DNA from: Methylobacterium sp. Leaf112
GTDB taxonomy: Bacteria > Pseudomonadota > Alphaproteobacteria > Rhizobiales > Beijerinckiaceae
DNA: 64,000 nucleotides
Assembly (NCBI RefSeq): GCF_001423295.1
Contig: NZ_LMNG01000030.1
Location: 358 to 64,357, forward strand
Reading direction: 5' to 3'
Shown: piece after piece, positions 29,750 to 38,751 of the stretch
How the letters are laid out: each line of letters opens with the position of its first letter
Numbering within the stretch: position 1 is the stretch's first letter
Made by a program: the position numbers and the translations under genes
The notes under the pieces: generated by a model
What the model saw: the letters and a program-made list of their open reading frames with translations, nothing else
Databases searched by the model: none
Told to the model about the DNA's origin: nothing

Positions 29750-30075
29750 TAACGGGCCCTTCATATCCAAAGGGACCCGACGGCACATGGGAGTGCGGGA
29801 TAAGAAGCGTCGGGCCGGTTCGTACGCGAAATCGCCCGGCGCCAAGCCCTTCGAGCCGTTTGAAGGCCCGAGCGGTTGATCGAAGGCGGAGACACGGGAC
29901 GACGGGAAAAGCCCTTGCGGAACCTCGCCCTATGCCGAACGAATCGGCATCGTCCGTTCAGCCCCCAGCCGGAGCGAACACGAGGGGTGGCGGATAAACC
30001 AGTTGTTCGGGCTTGGCAAGGCAGCCGCCATTCGGGCCCAGAGCGGTGAGAAGGGCCGACCTTCGGCTCGGCATC
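29750..30075. other. Intergenic region mgtC / rpsF
   Basis: 326 bp holding the rpsF leader, presumably the rpsF promoter, and a 7-bp inverted repeat ATGCCGA-ACGAA-TCGGCAT at 29932-29950 of unknown role. No gene is supported here. Confidence 0.5.
29776..29814 (-). promoter_or_regulatory. Candidate S6:S18 ribosomal-protein leader
   Basis: On the minus strand, an outer 7-bp stem CCCGACG/CGTCGGG (29814-29808 with 29782-29776) encloses an 11-nt one-sided bulge ending in CCC, then an inner GCAC/GTGC hairpin. It begins 27 nt before the rpsF ATG. The S6:S18 leader known from many bacteria is a two-stem RNA with an asymmetric internal loop carrying CCG next to the inner stem, bound by the S6:S18 complex for feedback. 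The layout matches, but covariation was not tested. Confidence 0.5.
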
Positions 30076-30780
30076 TCAGACGCTGGGATCCCGCGTGGTG
30101 GTTTCGCGGTGGATCGTCTCCACGCTCGCGACGGCTTCGTGCCGGCGCAGCCGCTCGGTCAGCGCATCGAGGGTATTGCGGTCGACATGCACGAGGCAAA
30201 GGGTGATCTCATCGCTCGCATCGACTCCGTGCTGGCGAATTACGATCTGCCGCAGCTTCGGCGCACACGGCCCGGCGAGGGCGTGCAGGTGTGCGAGGGT
30301 CAGCGCATTGTGTCGAGCGACGATGCGCAGATCGTATTTCTGGCGCCGCTCGCGGTAGCGTTCTTCCAGCGGCTTCATGCCCGCCAGGATACCCAGCACG
30401 ATGGCAGTTGTGGCGATGGCCGGTACGTAGAGCCCGCCCCCGGACGCAAGACCAATGGCGGCCACCGCCCAGAGGCTCGCGGCGGTTGTGAGGCCCTTCA
30501 CGACCTCACCGCGCAGGAGGATCGTGCCGGCACCGAGGAAGCCGATGCCGGACACCACCTGGGCGGCGACACGCGACGGATCGAGGGTCACGTTCGGTCG
30601 GCCCAGGATGTCGGCGAACCCGAAGGCCGAGACGATCATCAGCAGGCACGAACCGACGCAGACCAGCATGTGCGTCCGCATGCCGGCCGCCCACACCAGT
30701 CGCTCCCGTTCGAAGCCGATGACGCTGCCGAGCAGCGCGGCCACGAACAAGCGGCCAACCATGTCGACGTTGCTCAGCAC
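30076..30780 (-). CDS. MgtC/SapB family membrane protein
   Basis: A 234-aa inner-membrane protein. The family hallmarks are RLFVAALLGSVIGFERE in TM1, GMRTHMLVCVGSCLLM and RVAAQVVSGIGFLGAGTIL, followed by a C-terminal ACT-like cytoplasmic domain. MgtC proteins support growth in low Mg2+ and modulate ATP synthase in pathogens; environmental homologues are less understood. I use the GTG at 30780 because it gives the usual 7-8 residues before the first Arg-Leu; ATG at 30762 is the alternative. No Mg2+ riboswitch was seen. Confidence 0.87.
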   Translation of the reverse strand: MLSNVDMVGRLFVAALLGSVIGFERERLVWAAGMRTHMLVCVGSCLLMIVSAFGFADILGRPNVTLDPSRVAAQVVSGIGFLGAGTILLRGEVVKGLTTAASLWAVAAIGLASGGGLYVPAIATTAIVLGILAGMKPLEERYRERRQKYDLRIVARHNALTLAHLHALAGPCAPKLRQIVIRQHGVDASDEITLCLVHVDRNTLDALTERLRRHEAVASVETIHRETTTRDPSV

Positions 30781-30815
30781 GATTCGACGCTCATCGTCCG
30801 CTCGTGGGCGTCCGG

Positions 30816-31073
30816 TTATTTGTTCGGCTTTTCGGACAGGAGTGCCCCCGTCTTCGGATCGGCGTGGAACTGCATCTTCGTGCCGTTCTTCACGCCCTCG
30901 CCCTCCCAATGGCCATCATCGGCCTCGAACTCCGTGATGCTGGTGTAGCCCTCCGCCATCAACTTCTGTTTCACCTGCGCGGCGGGCATCCAATCGGCTC
31001 CGGGCTGGTCGGCGAGTGCTGCCGTCGATGCGGCAAGGGCGAGCGCCAGGGCGAGGGGAATCGAGCGTGACAT
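30816..31073 (-). CDS. PepSY domain periplasmic protein
   Basis: An 85-aa precursor with a signal peptide (cleavage after AALA, about residue 20) and one small PepSY-type domain: VKQKLMAEGYTSITEFEADDGHWEGEG, then KMQFHADPKTG. Single-domain PepSY proteins are thought to bind peptides, metals or inhibit proteases; no function is proven here. GGAG lies 6 nt before the ATG at 31073, deciding it over an ATG four codons upstream. It lies 35 bp upstream of mgtC on the same strand. Confidence 0.85.
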   Translation of the reverse strand: MSRSIPLALALALAASTAALADQPGADWMPAAQVKQKLMAEGYTSITEFEADDGHWEGEGVKNGTKMQFHADPKTGALLSEKPNK

Positions 31074-31144
31074 CCAGAACTCCATGAGCCGGCAAAAAAT
31101 CCAGACGGTTCAACGGGAATGCCGGGGGTGGGTTCCTGCGCGGC

Positions 31145-31519
31145 CTACCGAATCGATGCCGCGATCGCCTGCTGGATGCCCAGGATGTTCGCGCCCCGCT
31201 TCAAGGTCTTCTGGATCGGCTCGGCCCTGCCGGACACCCAGATCTTGAGTTCGGAATCGAGGTCGAAACTCCCGGCCGTCTCGACGGAGAAGCAGGTGAT
31301 CGCCCGGTACGGCACCGTCATGTACTGGACCTTGCGGCCGGTGATCCCCTGCTTGTCCACGAGGATCAAACGCCGGTCGGTGAACACGATGAGATCCCTC
31401 AGGAGTCGGAAGGCGACCTGCACGCTTTCACCCTCCGTGAGGATGCCGGCGAGCTGCTCGCTGACCTCCGCCGCCGAGAGGTCGCTGCCGTGGCCGAGAA
31501 GGCCGTCGAGAAATCCCAT
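31145..31519 (-). CDS. Bacterial PH-domain protein (DUF1696/bPH type)
   Basis: A 124-aa cytosolic protein with the pattern of the bacterial PH domain: RDLIVFTDRRLILVDKQGITGRKVQYMTVPYRAITCFSVETAG, then ELKIWVSG. The TDRRL-x-L-x-D and Y-x-x-I segments are characteristic. Structures of this family form ring-like oligomers; the physiological role is unknown. It stands 71 bp upstream of the PepSY gene and divergent from pdxJ. Confidence 0.87.
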   Translation of the reverse strand: MGFLDGLLGHGSDLSAAEVSEQLAGILTEGESVQVAFRLLRDLIVFTDRRLILVDKQGITGRKVQYMTVPYRAITCFSVETAGSFDLDSELKIWVSGRAEPIQKTLKRGANILGIQQAIAASIR

Positions 31520-31635
31520 CGTATGCCGTATCCCCGTTCGTACTTGCGAGGCCTATGTAACGATGGTGCTGGCCTGGTGAAACGACCGGGCCGTGTTGAT
31601 CTCCGTGGGGATCGCGTTTGGAGTCCGCCGGATAC

Positions 31636-32394
31636 ATGATTCATCGTTCCTTGCGTCTCGGCGTGAACATCGACCACGTCGCCACCGTTCGCAACGCGCG
31701 CGGGGGCGGGCATCCCGATCCGATCCGGGCGGCGCGAATGGCCGTCGAGGCGGGGGCGGACGGCATCACGGCGCACTTGCGCGAGGACCGGCGCCACATC
31801 CGCGACGCCGACATGGAGACCTTGGCCCGGGTCCTGACCGTCCCCCTCAATTTCGAGATGGCGGCCACCGACGAGATGGTCGCCCTGGCGATTCGCCTGA
31901 AGCCCCATGCCGCCTGCCTCGTGCCGGAGAAGCGCGAGGAGCGCACCACCGAGGGGGGGCTCGACATCGTCGGCGGCCACGAACATCTGGCGCCCCGCAT
32001 CATTGCCCTGAGCGCGGCCGGCATCCGCGTATCCCTGTTCGTCGAGCCCGATGTCGCGGTGATGGACGCCGCACACCGCCTCGGCGCCCCCGTGGTCGAG
32101 CTCCACACTGGGACCTATTGCGAGGCGGTGGCGGCCGGAAACACCGAACGGGTATCGGTGGAACTCGCTCGAATCGCCCGCGCGGCGACGCATGGCGCCA
32201 GCCTCGGCCTGGAGATCCATGCCGGTCACGGCTTGGCCCTGGACAGCGTCGGACCGGTGGCGGCGTTGGCCGAGATCGCCGAGCTCAACATCGGCCACGC
32301 CCTCATCGGCGAGGCGATCTTCACGGGGTTGGATCAAGCCGTCCGCGACATGCGGGCGGCCATGGACGCCGCCCGGGGAGCGAGCGCCGCATGA
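31636..32394 (+). CDS. pdxJ: Pyridoxine 5'-phosphate synthase
   Basis: A 252-aa TIM-barrel enzyme joining 3-amino-2-oxopropyl phosphate with DXP to make pyridoxine 5'-phosphate. Visible are [17 protein letters not shown] (N-terminal signature), [17 protein letters not shown] and HAGHGL. The ATG at 31636 is taken over a TTG six codons upstream because it opens immediately before the conserved strand. It overlaps acpS by 4 bp (ATGA), implying translational coupling. dxr, the source of pathway competition for DXP, lies 12 kb downstream. Confidence 0.96.
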   Translation: MIHRSLRLGVNIDHVATVRNARGGGHPDPIRAARMAVEAGADGITAHLREDRRHIRDADMETLARVLTVPLNFEMAATDEMVALAIRLKPHAACLVPEKREERTTEGGLDIVGGHEHLAPRIIALSAAGIRVSLFVEPDVAVMDAAHRLGAPVVELHTGTYCEAVAAGNTERVSVELARIARAATHGASLGLEIHAGHGLALDSVGPVAALAEIAELNIGHALIGEAIFTGLDQAVRDMRAAMDAARGASAA

Positions 32395-32804
32395 TCGTCG
32401 GCATCGGCTCCGATCTCTGCGACATCCGCCGCATCGCACGCTCCCTCGAACGCTACGGCGAGCGCTTCACCCACCGGGTCTTCACCGACGGAGAGCGGGC
32501 GAAATGCGATGCCCGCGCCGCCCGCGCGCCGTCCTACGCCCGGCGCTTCGCCGCCAAGGAGGCCTGCGCCAAGGCGCTCGGCACCGGTCTCAGCCAGGGC
32601 GTATTCTGGCGGGACATGGAGGTGGTGAACCTGCCCGGCGGTCGCCCGACCCTACGCCTGACCGGCGGGGCCGCGACGCACCTCGCCGGGCTGATTCCGG
32701 CGGGTTATGCCCCCAAGGTCCACATCACCCTTACGGACGATCCTCCCATGGCTCAGGCCTTCGTGATCATCGAGGCGGTGCCGCTCGGCACCCTCCGGGC
32801 CTAG
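32391..32804 (+). CDS. acpS: Holo-[acyl-carrier-protein] synthase
   Basis: A 137-aa phosphopantetheinyl transferase that activates ACP for fatty-acid and lipid A synthesis. [12 protein letters not shown] carries the Mg2+ Asp, and [17 protein letters not shown] carries the second acidic metal ligand. Length typical. Shares an ATGA overlap with pdxJ, a conserved pair. Confidence 0.96.
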   Translation: MIVGIGSDLCDIRRIARSLERYGERFTHRVFTDGERAKCDARAARAPSYARRFAAKEACAKALGTGLSQGVFWRDMEVVNLPGGRPTLRLTGGAATHLAGLIPAGYAPKVHITLTDDPPMAQAFVIIEAVPLGTLRA

Positions 32805-32921
32805 CTGGCGGCCCCCTCGCGTTGCGGCTCCTCCGCGCATGGTCTATGCCGCCGCTCGACCGTCGATGACGGACGGGGCCTGGATGTCGGCCTTCCGTGT
32901 CGAATCGGAGAGGCCAGCCAG

Positions 32922-33722
32922 ATGGAACGTGCCCGCGTGGACCACCAGACGAAGCATGACTTGAAGGCGGCCGAGACCGGAACCTGGGCCAGCATCAAGG
33001 AAACCCTGAAGGTCGGCGGCCAGGCGCTGCTCATCGCCCTCGTGGTACGGACGCTGCTGTTCCAGCCGTTCAACATCCCGTCGGGGTCGCTCGTGCCGAC
33101 GCTCCTCATCGGCGATTACCTGTTCGTCTCGAAATATTCCTATGGCTACTCGAAATACTCCCTGCCCCTGAGCGAGTACCTGCCGTTCACGGCCGACGGC
33201 CGGGTCTGGGCGGCGACCCCGAAGCGCGGCGACATCGCGGTGTTCAAGCTGCCCAAGGACAATGCCACGGACTACATCAAGCGCGTCATCGGCCTGCCCG
33301 GCGACAAGATCCAGATGAAGGCCGGCCTGCTCTACATCAACGACGTGCCGGTCAAGCGCGAGAAGATCGCGCCGTTCGAGACCACCGGCCCCTACGGTGA
33401 GCAGGCCAAGGCCGAGCAGTACCTCGAGACCCTGCCGGGCGGCGTCACCCACAAGGTGATCGAGCGCGACGGCGACAACGGTTACTGGGACAACACCGAG
33501 CCCTACACCGTGCCGGAAGGGCGGTTCTTCATGATGGGCGACAACCGCGACAACTCCACCGATTCGCGCGATCTCGCCAATGTGGGCTTCGTGCCGTTCG
33601 AGAATTTCGTCGGCCGGGCGGAGATGATCTTCTTCTCCATCGACGAGGGCACGCCGGCGTGGCAGATCTGGAACTGGCCGGCGAAGGTCCGCTGGGGCCG
33701 CCTGTTCACCACCATTCAGTAG
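32922..33722 (+). CDS. lepB: Signal peptidase I
   Basis: A 266-aa inner-membrane protease that releases exported proteins. A single TM helix (about 32-46) precedes catalytic Ser56 in IPSGSLVPT; the general base is Lys120 in DYIKRVIGLPGD, and GDNRDNSTDSR is conserved box E. The residue after the catalytic serine is Leu instead of the usual Met. Opens the lepB-rnc-era cluster. Confidence 0.97.
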   Translation: MERARVDHQTKHDLKAAETGTWASIKETLKVGGQALLIALVVRTLLFQPFNIPSGSLVPTLLIGDYLFVSKYSYGYSKYSLPLSEYLPFTADGRVWAATPKRGDIAVFKLPKDNATDYIKRVIGLPGDKIQMKAGLLYINDVPVKREKIAPFETTGPYGEQAKAEQYLETLPGGVTHKVIERDGDNGYWDNTEPYTVPEGRFFMMGDNRDNSTDSRDLANVGFVPFENFVGRAEMIFFSIDEGTPAWQIWNWPAKVRWGRLFTTIQ

Positions 33723-33736
33723 GGCGATTGCGAACC

Positions 33737-34531
33737 GTGGACGAAGAGGCGCGTCCCTCCAGCCGGGCGCGGCGCGCGCCGCGTCCGAAGCCCGGCCTCG
33801 CCGTGCTCGAAGCCGCGATCGGCCATGCCTTTGCCGACCCGAACCTGCTGGTCCTGGCGCTGACCCACGTGAGCAAGGCGGGCGGCAATGGCCGTCTCGG
33901 CAGCTATCAGCGCCTCGAATTCCTCGGCGATCGTGTGCTGGGTCTCGCCATCGGCGATCTCCTCTACGCCGCGTTTCCGGGAGCCGACGAGGGTGACCTG
34001 TCGCGGCGCCTCGCCGGCCTCGTCCGGCGCGAGACCTGCGCCGCCGTGGCCACCACCTGGGATGTCGGTCCGCACCTGTTGCTCGGCCCCGGCGAGGTCC
34101 AGAGCGGCGGGCGCCGCAACCAGACCATCCTGGCCGATGCCTGCGAGTCGATCCTCGGCGCCGTGTTCCTCGACGCCGGCTATGCCAAGGCCAAGGCCAT
34201 CGTGGAGGCCGCCTTCACCCCGGGCGTCGACACGGCCGCCCCGCGGGGACGCGACGCCAAGTCGTCGCTCCAGGAATGGGCGATGGGCCGCGGCCTGCCG
34301 ATCCCCGCCTACGAGGTGGTGGAGCGCTCCGGCCCCGATCATGCCCCCCTGTTCCGCATAGCCGCCCGGGTCGAGGGCTTCGCGCCCGGCATCGGTTCCG
34401 GCCCGTCCAAGCGCCTTGCCGAGCAGGAGGCCGCCCGCCTTGTGCTGGAGCGCGAGGTGCTCGGTCAGACCCCCACCCCAACAATGGAGACGTCGGCGGA
34501 CGTCCGCGAAGGAAATTCCCCCGATGTCTGA
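33737..34531 (+). CDS. rnc: Ribonuclease III
   Basis: A 264-aa double-strand-specific endoribonuclease that processes rRNA and mRNA. The catalytic signature RLEFLGDRVLGL is present, the second acidic cluster is in DACESILGAVFLD, and a C-terminal dsRBD follows (KSSLQEWAMGRGLPIPAYEV... LAEQEAARLVL). The start is GTG at 33737 or TTG at 33728 (AGGG lies 3 nt before the latter); both precede the basic N-terminal tail. It overlaps era by 8 bp. Confidence 0.96.
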   Translation: MDEEARPSSRARRAPRPKPGLAVLEAAIGHAFADPNLLVLALTHVSKAGGNGRLGSYQRLEFLGDRVLGLAIGDLLYAAFPGADEGDLSRRLAGLVRRETCAAVATTWDVGPHLLLGPGEVQSGGRRNQTILADACESILGAVFLDAGYAKAKAIVEAAFTPGVDTAAPRGRDAKSSLQEWAMGRGLPIPAYEVVERSGPDHAPLFRIAARVEGFAPGIGSGPSKRLAEQEAARLVLEREVLGQTPTPTMETSADVREGNSPDV

Positions 34532-35501
34532 TCCCGATTTCGAGACCGACCACGACGACGACGATCTGCCGCCCCTGGTGCCGATCCCTTCGGCGCCCAT
34601 GCCGGAGAACACCACCGCCGGCTTCGTCGCTCTCATCGGCATCCCGAATGCCGGCAAGTCGACACTTTTGAACAGCCTCGTCGGCACCAAGGTGTCCATC
34701 GTCTCCCGCAAGGTGCAGACGACGCGCGCACTCGTGCGCGGCATCGTCATGGAGGGCACGGCGCAGATCATCCTCGTCGACACCCCCGGCATCTTCGCGC
34801 CGAAGCGCCGCCTCGACCGCGCCATGGTGCATTCCGCCTGGAGCGGCGCGTCGGACGCCGACGCCGTGTGCCTGCTCATCGATGCCCGCAAGGGCGTCTC
34901 CGACGAGGTCGAGGCGATCCTGGCCAAGCTCCCCGACGTGAAACGCCCCAAGGTCCTGATCCTCAACAAAATCGATCTCATCCCGCGCGACCGCCTGCTG
35001 GCGCTCTCCGCCTCGCTCAACGAGCGCATCGCCTTCACCCACACCTTCATGATCTCGGCGCTGAACGGCGACGGCATCGACGTGCTGAAGGCGACCCTGG
35101 CTTCAATGATGCCGAAGAGCCCGTGGCTCTACCCCGAGGATCAGGTCTCGGACGCCCCGATCCGCATGCTGGCCTCCGAGATCACCCGCGAAAAGCTCTA
35201 CGACCGCCTGCACGAGGAACTGCCCTACCGCTCCACCGTCGAGACCGATCAGTGGCAGGTGCGGACCGACGGATCGGTGCGCATCGAGCAGACCATCTTC
35301 GTCGAGCGCGAGAGCCAGCGCTCCATCGTGCTCGGCAAGGGCGGTCAGACCATCAAGGCCATCGGCCAGGCGGCGCGGCGGGAGATCGCCGAGGCGGCCG
35401 AGCAGACGGTTCACCTGTTCCTGCACGTGAAGGTGCGCGAGAACTGGGCCGACGATCCGGCACGCTACCGCGAGATGGGCCTGGAATTCCCCCGCGGCTA
35501 G
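34524..35501 (+). CDS. era: GTPase Era
   Basis: A 325-aa GTPase that binds the 3' end of 16S rRNA during 30S assembly. GIPNAGKST (P-loop, near residue 39), VDTPGIF and NKID mark the G domain. The C-terminal KH domain has SIVLGKGGQTIKAIG. The N-terminus has an acidic extension (DDDD) of about 30 residues. Start overlaps rnc, consistent with the classic rnc-era coupling. Confidence 0.97.
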   Translation: MSDPDFETDHDDDDLPPLVPIPSAPMPENTTAGFVALIGIPNAGKSTLLNSLVGTKVSIVSRKVQTTRALVRGIVMEGTAQIILVDTPGIFAPKRRLDRAMVHSAWSGASDADAVCLLIDARKGVSDEVEAILAKLPDVKRPKVLILNKIDLIPRDRLLALSASLNERIAFTHTFMISALNGDGIDVLKATLASMMPKSPWLYPEDQVSDAPIRMLASEITREKLYDRLHEELPYRSTVETDQWQVRTDGSVRIEQTIFVERESQRSIVLGKGGQTIKAIGQAARREIAEAAEQTVHLFLHVKVRENWADDPARYREMGLEFPRG

Positions 35502-35689
35502 CAAGGTTTCACCCATGTGGTCGCCGGTTTCCCGTCGAGGATCGGCGACCTGTCAGGAAGCCGAACAGGGTGAAGCGTTGGCTTGCCGACGCGAACCTGC
35601 TTCGGCATCGGCTATCACCGACCAGCCCAGGTCACCCGTCACGCTCTCAGCCGTCGAGGCGCGCACCATCCGCGCCGGATCGTATCATC

Positions 35690-36622
35690 ATGTCCGTCAC
35701 ATCGTTCTCGCACGCCGTCTACGGCCTTCCGCCCGCTGAACTCATCGATGGGCCGGAGGGGGCCGCCGACGGCGCCGTTCAACTTTCGCCGCTGATCCCG
35801 GGGTCGCCACGGATCGAGGATGTCGATCTGGGCAGCCTCGAACGGATCGACGTGCTGGCGCCGGCCGGCACCATCGAGCGGCGCTACGTCCTGGCCCAGG
35901 CGTTGCGCGCGCTGCGTCCCGGCGGTCGCCTCACGGCCCTCGCCCCGAAGGACAGGGGCGGATCGCGCTTGGCCAAGGAACTCGCGGGCTTCGGAGCGCC
36001 GGCGACGGAGAGCGCCCGGCGCCACCACCGCATCTGCGTGGTCGATCGGCCGGAGGCCATCGGCGATCTGAAGGCGGCCCTCGATGAGGGTGGTCCGCGT
36101 CATATCGACAACCTCGCCCTGTGCTCGCAGGCCGGCATCTTCTCCTACGACCGCCTCGATCCGGGCTCGGCCCTGCTCCTGTCGCTGCTCCCCCCGCTCT
36201 CCGGCAGCGGTGCCGATTTCGGCTGCGGCCTCGGGGTCCTGGCGCGCTCCGTCCTGCATTCGCCCAAGGTCACGACCCTGACCCTCATCGACATCGACCG
36301 GCGTGCCGTGGAAATGGCGACGCGCAACGTCGGCGATCCGCGCGCCACGATCCGCTGGGCCGACATCCGCGCGGGCCATCTCGGCCTCAGCCGCCTCGAC
36401 TTCGTGGTGATGAACCCGCCCTTCCACGACGGCGGTTCAGAGGATCAGGCCCTCGGCCAGGGCTTCATCGCCCGTGCGGCCGAGGCCCTGCGCCCGGGCG
36501 GTACCCTGTGGCTCACCGCCAACATGCACCTTCCCTACGAGAAGCCCCTCAAGGCCGCATTCAAGACCGTCGAGCTGAAAGCATCGTCCGGCGGCTACAA
36601 GATCTTCGAGGCCCGGAAATGA
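35690..36622 (+). CDS. RsmC-like 16S rRNA (guanine-N2-)-methyltransferase
   Basis: A 310-aa protein with a degenerate N-terminal and a functional C-terminal methyltransferase domain, the RsmC/RlmG layout. SAM site: ADFGCGLGVLA; catalytic motif: VMNPPFHDGG (NPPF of N-methyltransferases). Probably makes m2G in 16S rRNA (G1207 in E. coli); the exact target is inferred. It overlaps the following pseudouridine synthase by 4 bp (ATGA). ATG at 35690; the reading frame upstream is non-coding in character. 188 bp separate it from era. Confidence 0.83.
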   Translation: MSVTSFSHAVYGLPPAELIDGPEGAADGAVQLSPLIPGSPRIEDVDLGSLERIDVLAPAGTIERRYVLAQALRALRPGGRLTALAPKDRGGSRLAKELAGFGAPATESARRHHRICVVDRPEAIGDLKAALDEGGPRHIDNLALCSQAGIFSYDRLDPGSALLLSLLPPLSGSGADFGCGLGVLARSVLHSPKVTTLTLIDIDRRAVEMATRNVGDPRATIRWADIRAGHLGLSRLDFVVMNPPFHDGGSEDQALGQGFIARAAEALRPGGTLWLTANMHLPYEKPLKAAFKTVELKASSGGYKIFEARK

Positions 36623-37374
36623 GCAAGGCGGGCAAGACCCCGACCCTGCGCCTCGACCGCCTGCTCGCGAACATGGGCTACGGCTCGCGCCGTGAGATCG
36701 GGCTCCTCACCGGGGCCGGCCTCGTCGTCCTCGACGGCGCCGCCTTGCGGGATTCGGACCAGCGCATCCCGGTCACACCCGATCTGGCGCAGCGCATGAT
36801 GGTGGACGGCGCCCCCCTCGATCCGCCGCCGGGCGTGACCCTGATGCTGCACAAGCCGCTCGGCGTCACCTGCTCGCACAAGGAGGCGGGGCCGCTGGTC
36901 TACGGTCTGCTGCCCGACCGCTGGCGCCGGCGCGACCCGGCCCTGTCCACCGTCGGCCGCCTCGACAAGGAGACGTCCGGCCTCCTGCTGCTGACCGACG
37001 ACGGCGCCCTGCTGCATCGGATCATCGCGCCGAAATCCAACGTCGCCAAGCGATACCAGGTGACTCTGGACCGCCCGCTCAAGGGCAACGAAGCCGCGAT
37101 CTTCGCCTCCGGCACCCTGATGCTGGAGGGCGAGGACAAGCCGCTCCTGCCGGTGGAGACGGAGGTTCACGACGAGACCCGCGCCGCCGTCACCCTGCAC
37201 GAGGGTCGCTACCATCAGGTCCGGCGCATGTTCGCCGCCGTCGGTAACCACGTCGTCGGCCTCCACCGCGACCGAATCGGCGGGCTCGACTTGCCGGCCG
37301 ATCTCGAGGCCGGCGCGTACCGGGTGATGGACGAGGCCGCGATCGCCGCCGTTTTCGGGGGCGCACAGGCCTGA
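36619..37374 (+). CDS. RsuA/RluB-family pseudouridine synthase
   Basis: A 251-aa rRNA pseudouridine synthase. An N-terminal S4-like RNA-binding segment (RLDRLLANMGYGSRREI) is followed by the catalytic domain with GRLDKETSGLLLLTDDG, whose Asp is the nucleophile, and EGRYHQVRRMFAAVGN. The family covers 16S U516 and 23S sites; size favours RsuA. Coupled to the RsmC-like gene by ATGA, together a small rRNA-modification unit. Confidence 0.88.
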   Translation: MSKAGKTPTLRLDRLLANMGYGSRREIGLLTGAGLVVLDGAALRDSDQRIPVTPDLAQRMMVDGAPLDPPPGVTLMLHKPLGVTCSHKEAGPLVYGLLPDRWRRRDPALSTVGRLDKETSGLLLLTDDGALLHRIIAPKSNVAKRYQVTLDRPLKGNEAAIFASGTLMLEGEDKPLLPVETEVHDETRAAVTLHEGRYHQVRRMFAAVGNHVVGLHRDRIGGLDLPADLEAGAYRVMDEAAIAAVFGGAQA

Positions 37375-37397
37375 CGGGCTCCGCCCGCCCCAAAACC

Positions 37398-37426
37398 TTG
37401 CCATCGCAAAAACCGTCTGGTAAGGC
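37398..37426 (+). promoter_or_regulatory. Candidate sigma-70 promoter of rpsB
   Basis: TTGCCA (37398-37403), 17-bp spacer, TAAGGC (37421-37426), about 120 bp before the rpsB ATG. The hexamers are imperfect but spacing is ideal, and the spot fits an independent promoter for rpsB-tsf. Confidence 0.4.
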
Positions 37427-37545
37427 CCCGCCCATTCCACACGCGGAGTTGGCCTCATGCCTGAATGAGGCGTTTCCGGTGACCGGTGCCCCACGGGACC
37501 CTGGTCGCTTCCTCCGCGGCGGCATAACCGGAGAGACAAAAGATC

Positions 37546-38613
37546 ATGGCCGTTGATTTCAGCATGCGTCAGCTTCTCGAGGCCGGCGCCCACTTCGGGC
37601 ACCAGGCCCACCGCTGGAACCCGAAGATGCAGTCCTACATCTTCGGGACGCGCAACAACATCCACATCATCGACCTGGCCCAGACCGTGCCGGCCCTCCA
37701 CCAGGCCCTGCAGGCCGTGAGCGACACCGTGGCCAAGGGTGGCCGCGTGCTGTTCGTCGGCACCAAGCGCCAGGCCGCCGACACCATCGCCGAAGCCGCT
37801 AAGCGTTCGGCCCAGTACTACGTCAACTCCCGCTGGCTCGGCGGCATGCTGACCAACTGGAAGACCATCTCGGGCTCGATCTCGCGCCTGCGCAAGGTCG
37901 ACGAAATCCTCGATGGCGGGGCCCAGGGCCTCACCAAGAAGGAGCGTCTCATGCTCGCTCGCGAGAAGGACAAGCTCGAGAAGGCCCTCGGCGGCATCAA
38001 GGACATGGGCGGCGTGCCCGACCTGCTGTTCGTGATCGACACCAACAAGGAGCAGCTCGCGATCAAGGAGGCCCAGCGCCTCGGGATCCCGGTGGCCGCC
38101 ATCGTCGACACCAACTGCAACCCGGACGGCATCACCTACGTGGTTCCGGCCAACGATGACGCCGGCCGCGCCATCGCTCTGTACTGCGACCTCATCGCCC
38201 GCGCTGCCATCGATGGCATCTCGCGCGGTCAGGGCTCGAGCGGCATCGATCTCGGTGCCTCCGAGGAGCCGACCGCCGAGGAGCTGCCCGCCAACGACGA
38301 GGGCGCGGCTTCCATCGAGTCCGGCTCGGTCACCCAGGCCGATGTGGCCGCCCTCGTGGAGTCCACCGAGCACTTCGAACTGCTCTCGGCCCCGCGCGGC
38401 GCCCCCGACGACCTGTCGAAGCTCCACGGTGCCGGTCCCCAGATCGTTCAGAAGCTCAACGAAGCCGGCGTCTACCATTATTGGCAGATCGCCGCGATGA
38501 GCGAAGCGGACGTCGCCAAGGTCGATGCCGATCTCAAGCTCAATGGCCGCATCGGCCGTGACGGCTGGGTCGAGCAGGCCCGTGGCTTCGCCGAGGCCGC
38601 CGCCGCCGCCTGA
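37546..38613 (+). CDS. rpsB: 30S ribosomal protein S2 with C-terminal extension
   Basis: A 355-aa S2, over 100 residues longer than E. coli S2. Residues 1-230 are the normal fold ([43 protein letters not shown]). An acidic linker follows (240-275), then a helix-hairpin-helix-like domain at about 284-350: [29 protein letters not shown]. That domain resembles the small HhH modules on other alphaproteobacterial proteins such as L21 or NuoE. A start-proximal AGAGA ribosome-binding site is present. Confidence 0.97.
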   Translation: MAVDFSMRQLLEAGAHFGHQAHRWNPKMQSYIFGTRNNIHIIDLAQTVPALHQALQAVSDTVAKGGRVLFVGTKRQAADTIAEAAKRSAQYYVNSRWLGGMLTNWKTISGSISRLRKVDEILDGGAQGLTKKERLMLAREKDKLEKALGGIKDMGGVPDLLFVIDTNKEQLAIKEAQRLGIPVAAIVDTNCNPDGITYVVPANDDAGRAIALYCDLIARAAIDGISRGQGSSGIDLGASEEPTAEELPANDEGAASIESGSVTQADVAALVESTEHFELLSAPRGAPDDLSKLHGAGPQIVQKLNEAGVYHYWQIAAMSEADVAKVDADLKLNGRIGRDGWVEQARGFAEAAAAA

Positions 38614-38673
38614 GACCGCCACGGCGGCCTCGAGCCAGGGCCGCCACCGACGGATCGACACCATCATCCTGAA

Positions 38674-38703
38674 GCCCGGTGCTTTTTCCAGAGCGCCGGG
38701 CTC
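38674..38703 (+). repeat. Hairpin between rpsB and tsf
   Basis: AGCCCGGTGC (38674-38683) pairs with GCGCCGGGCT (38694-38703), a 10-bp stem with one G-U, loop TTTTTCCAGA. Followed by CCTTCAC with no T run. A likely attenuator or partial terminator lowering tsf relative to rpsB. Confidence 0.5.
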
Positions 38704-38751
38704 CTTCACTTCAAGAATCCCCCACATCAAGAGTCCCGGAAAGGACAGGCC

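Noticed and set aside
30781..30815. Mg2+ riboswitch before mgtC
   Set aside because: Only 35 bp separate it from the PepSY gene; no structured leader fits.
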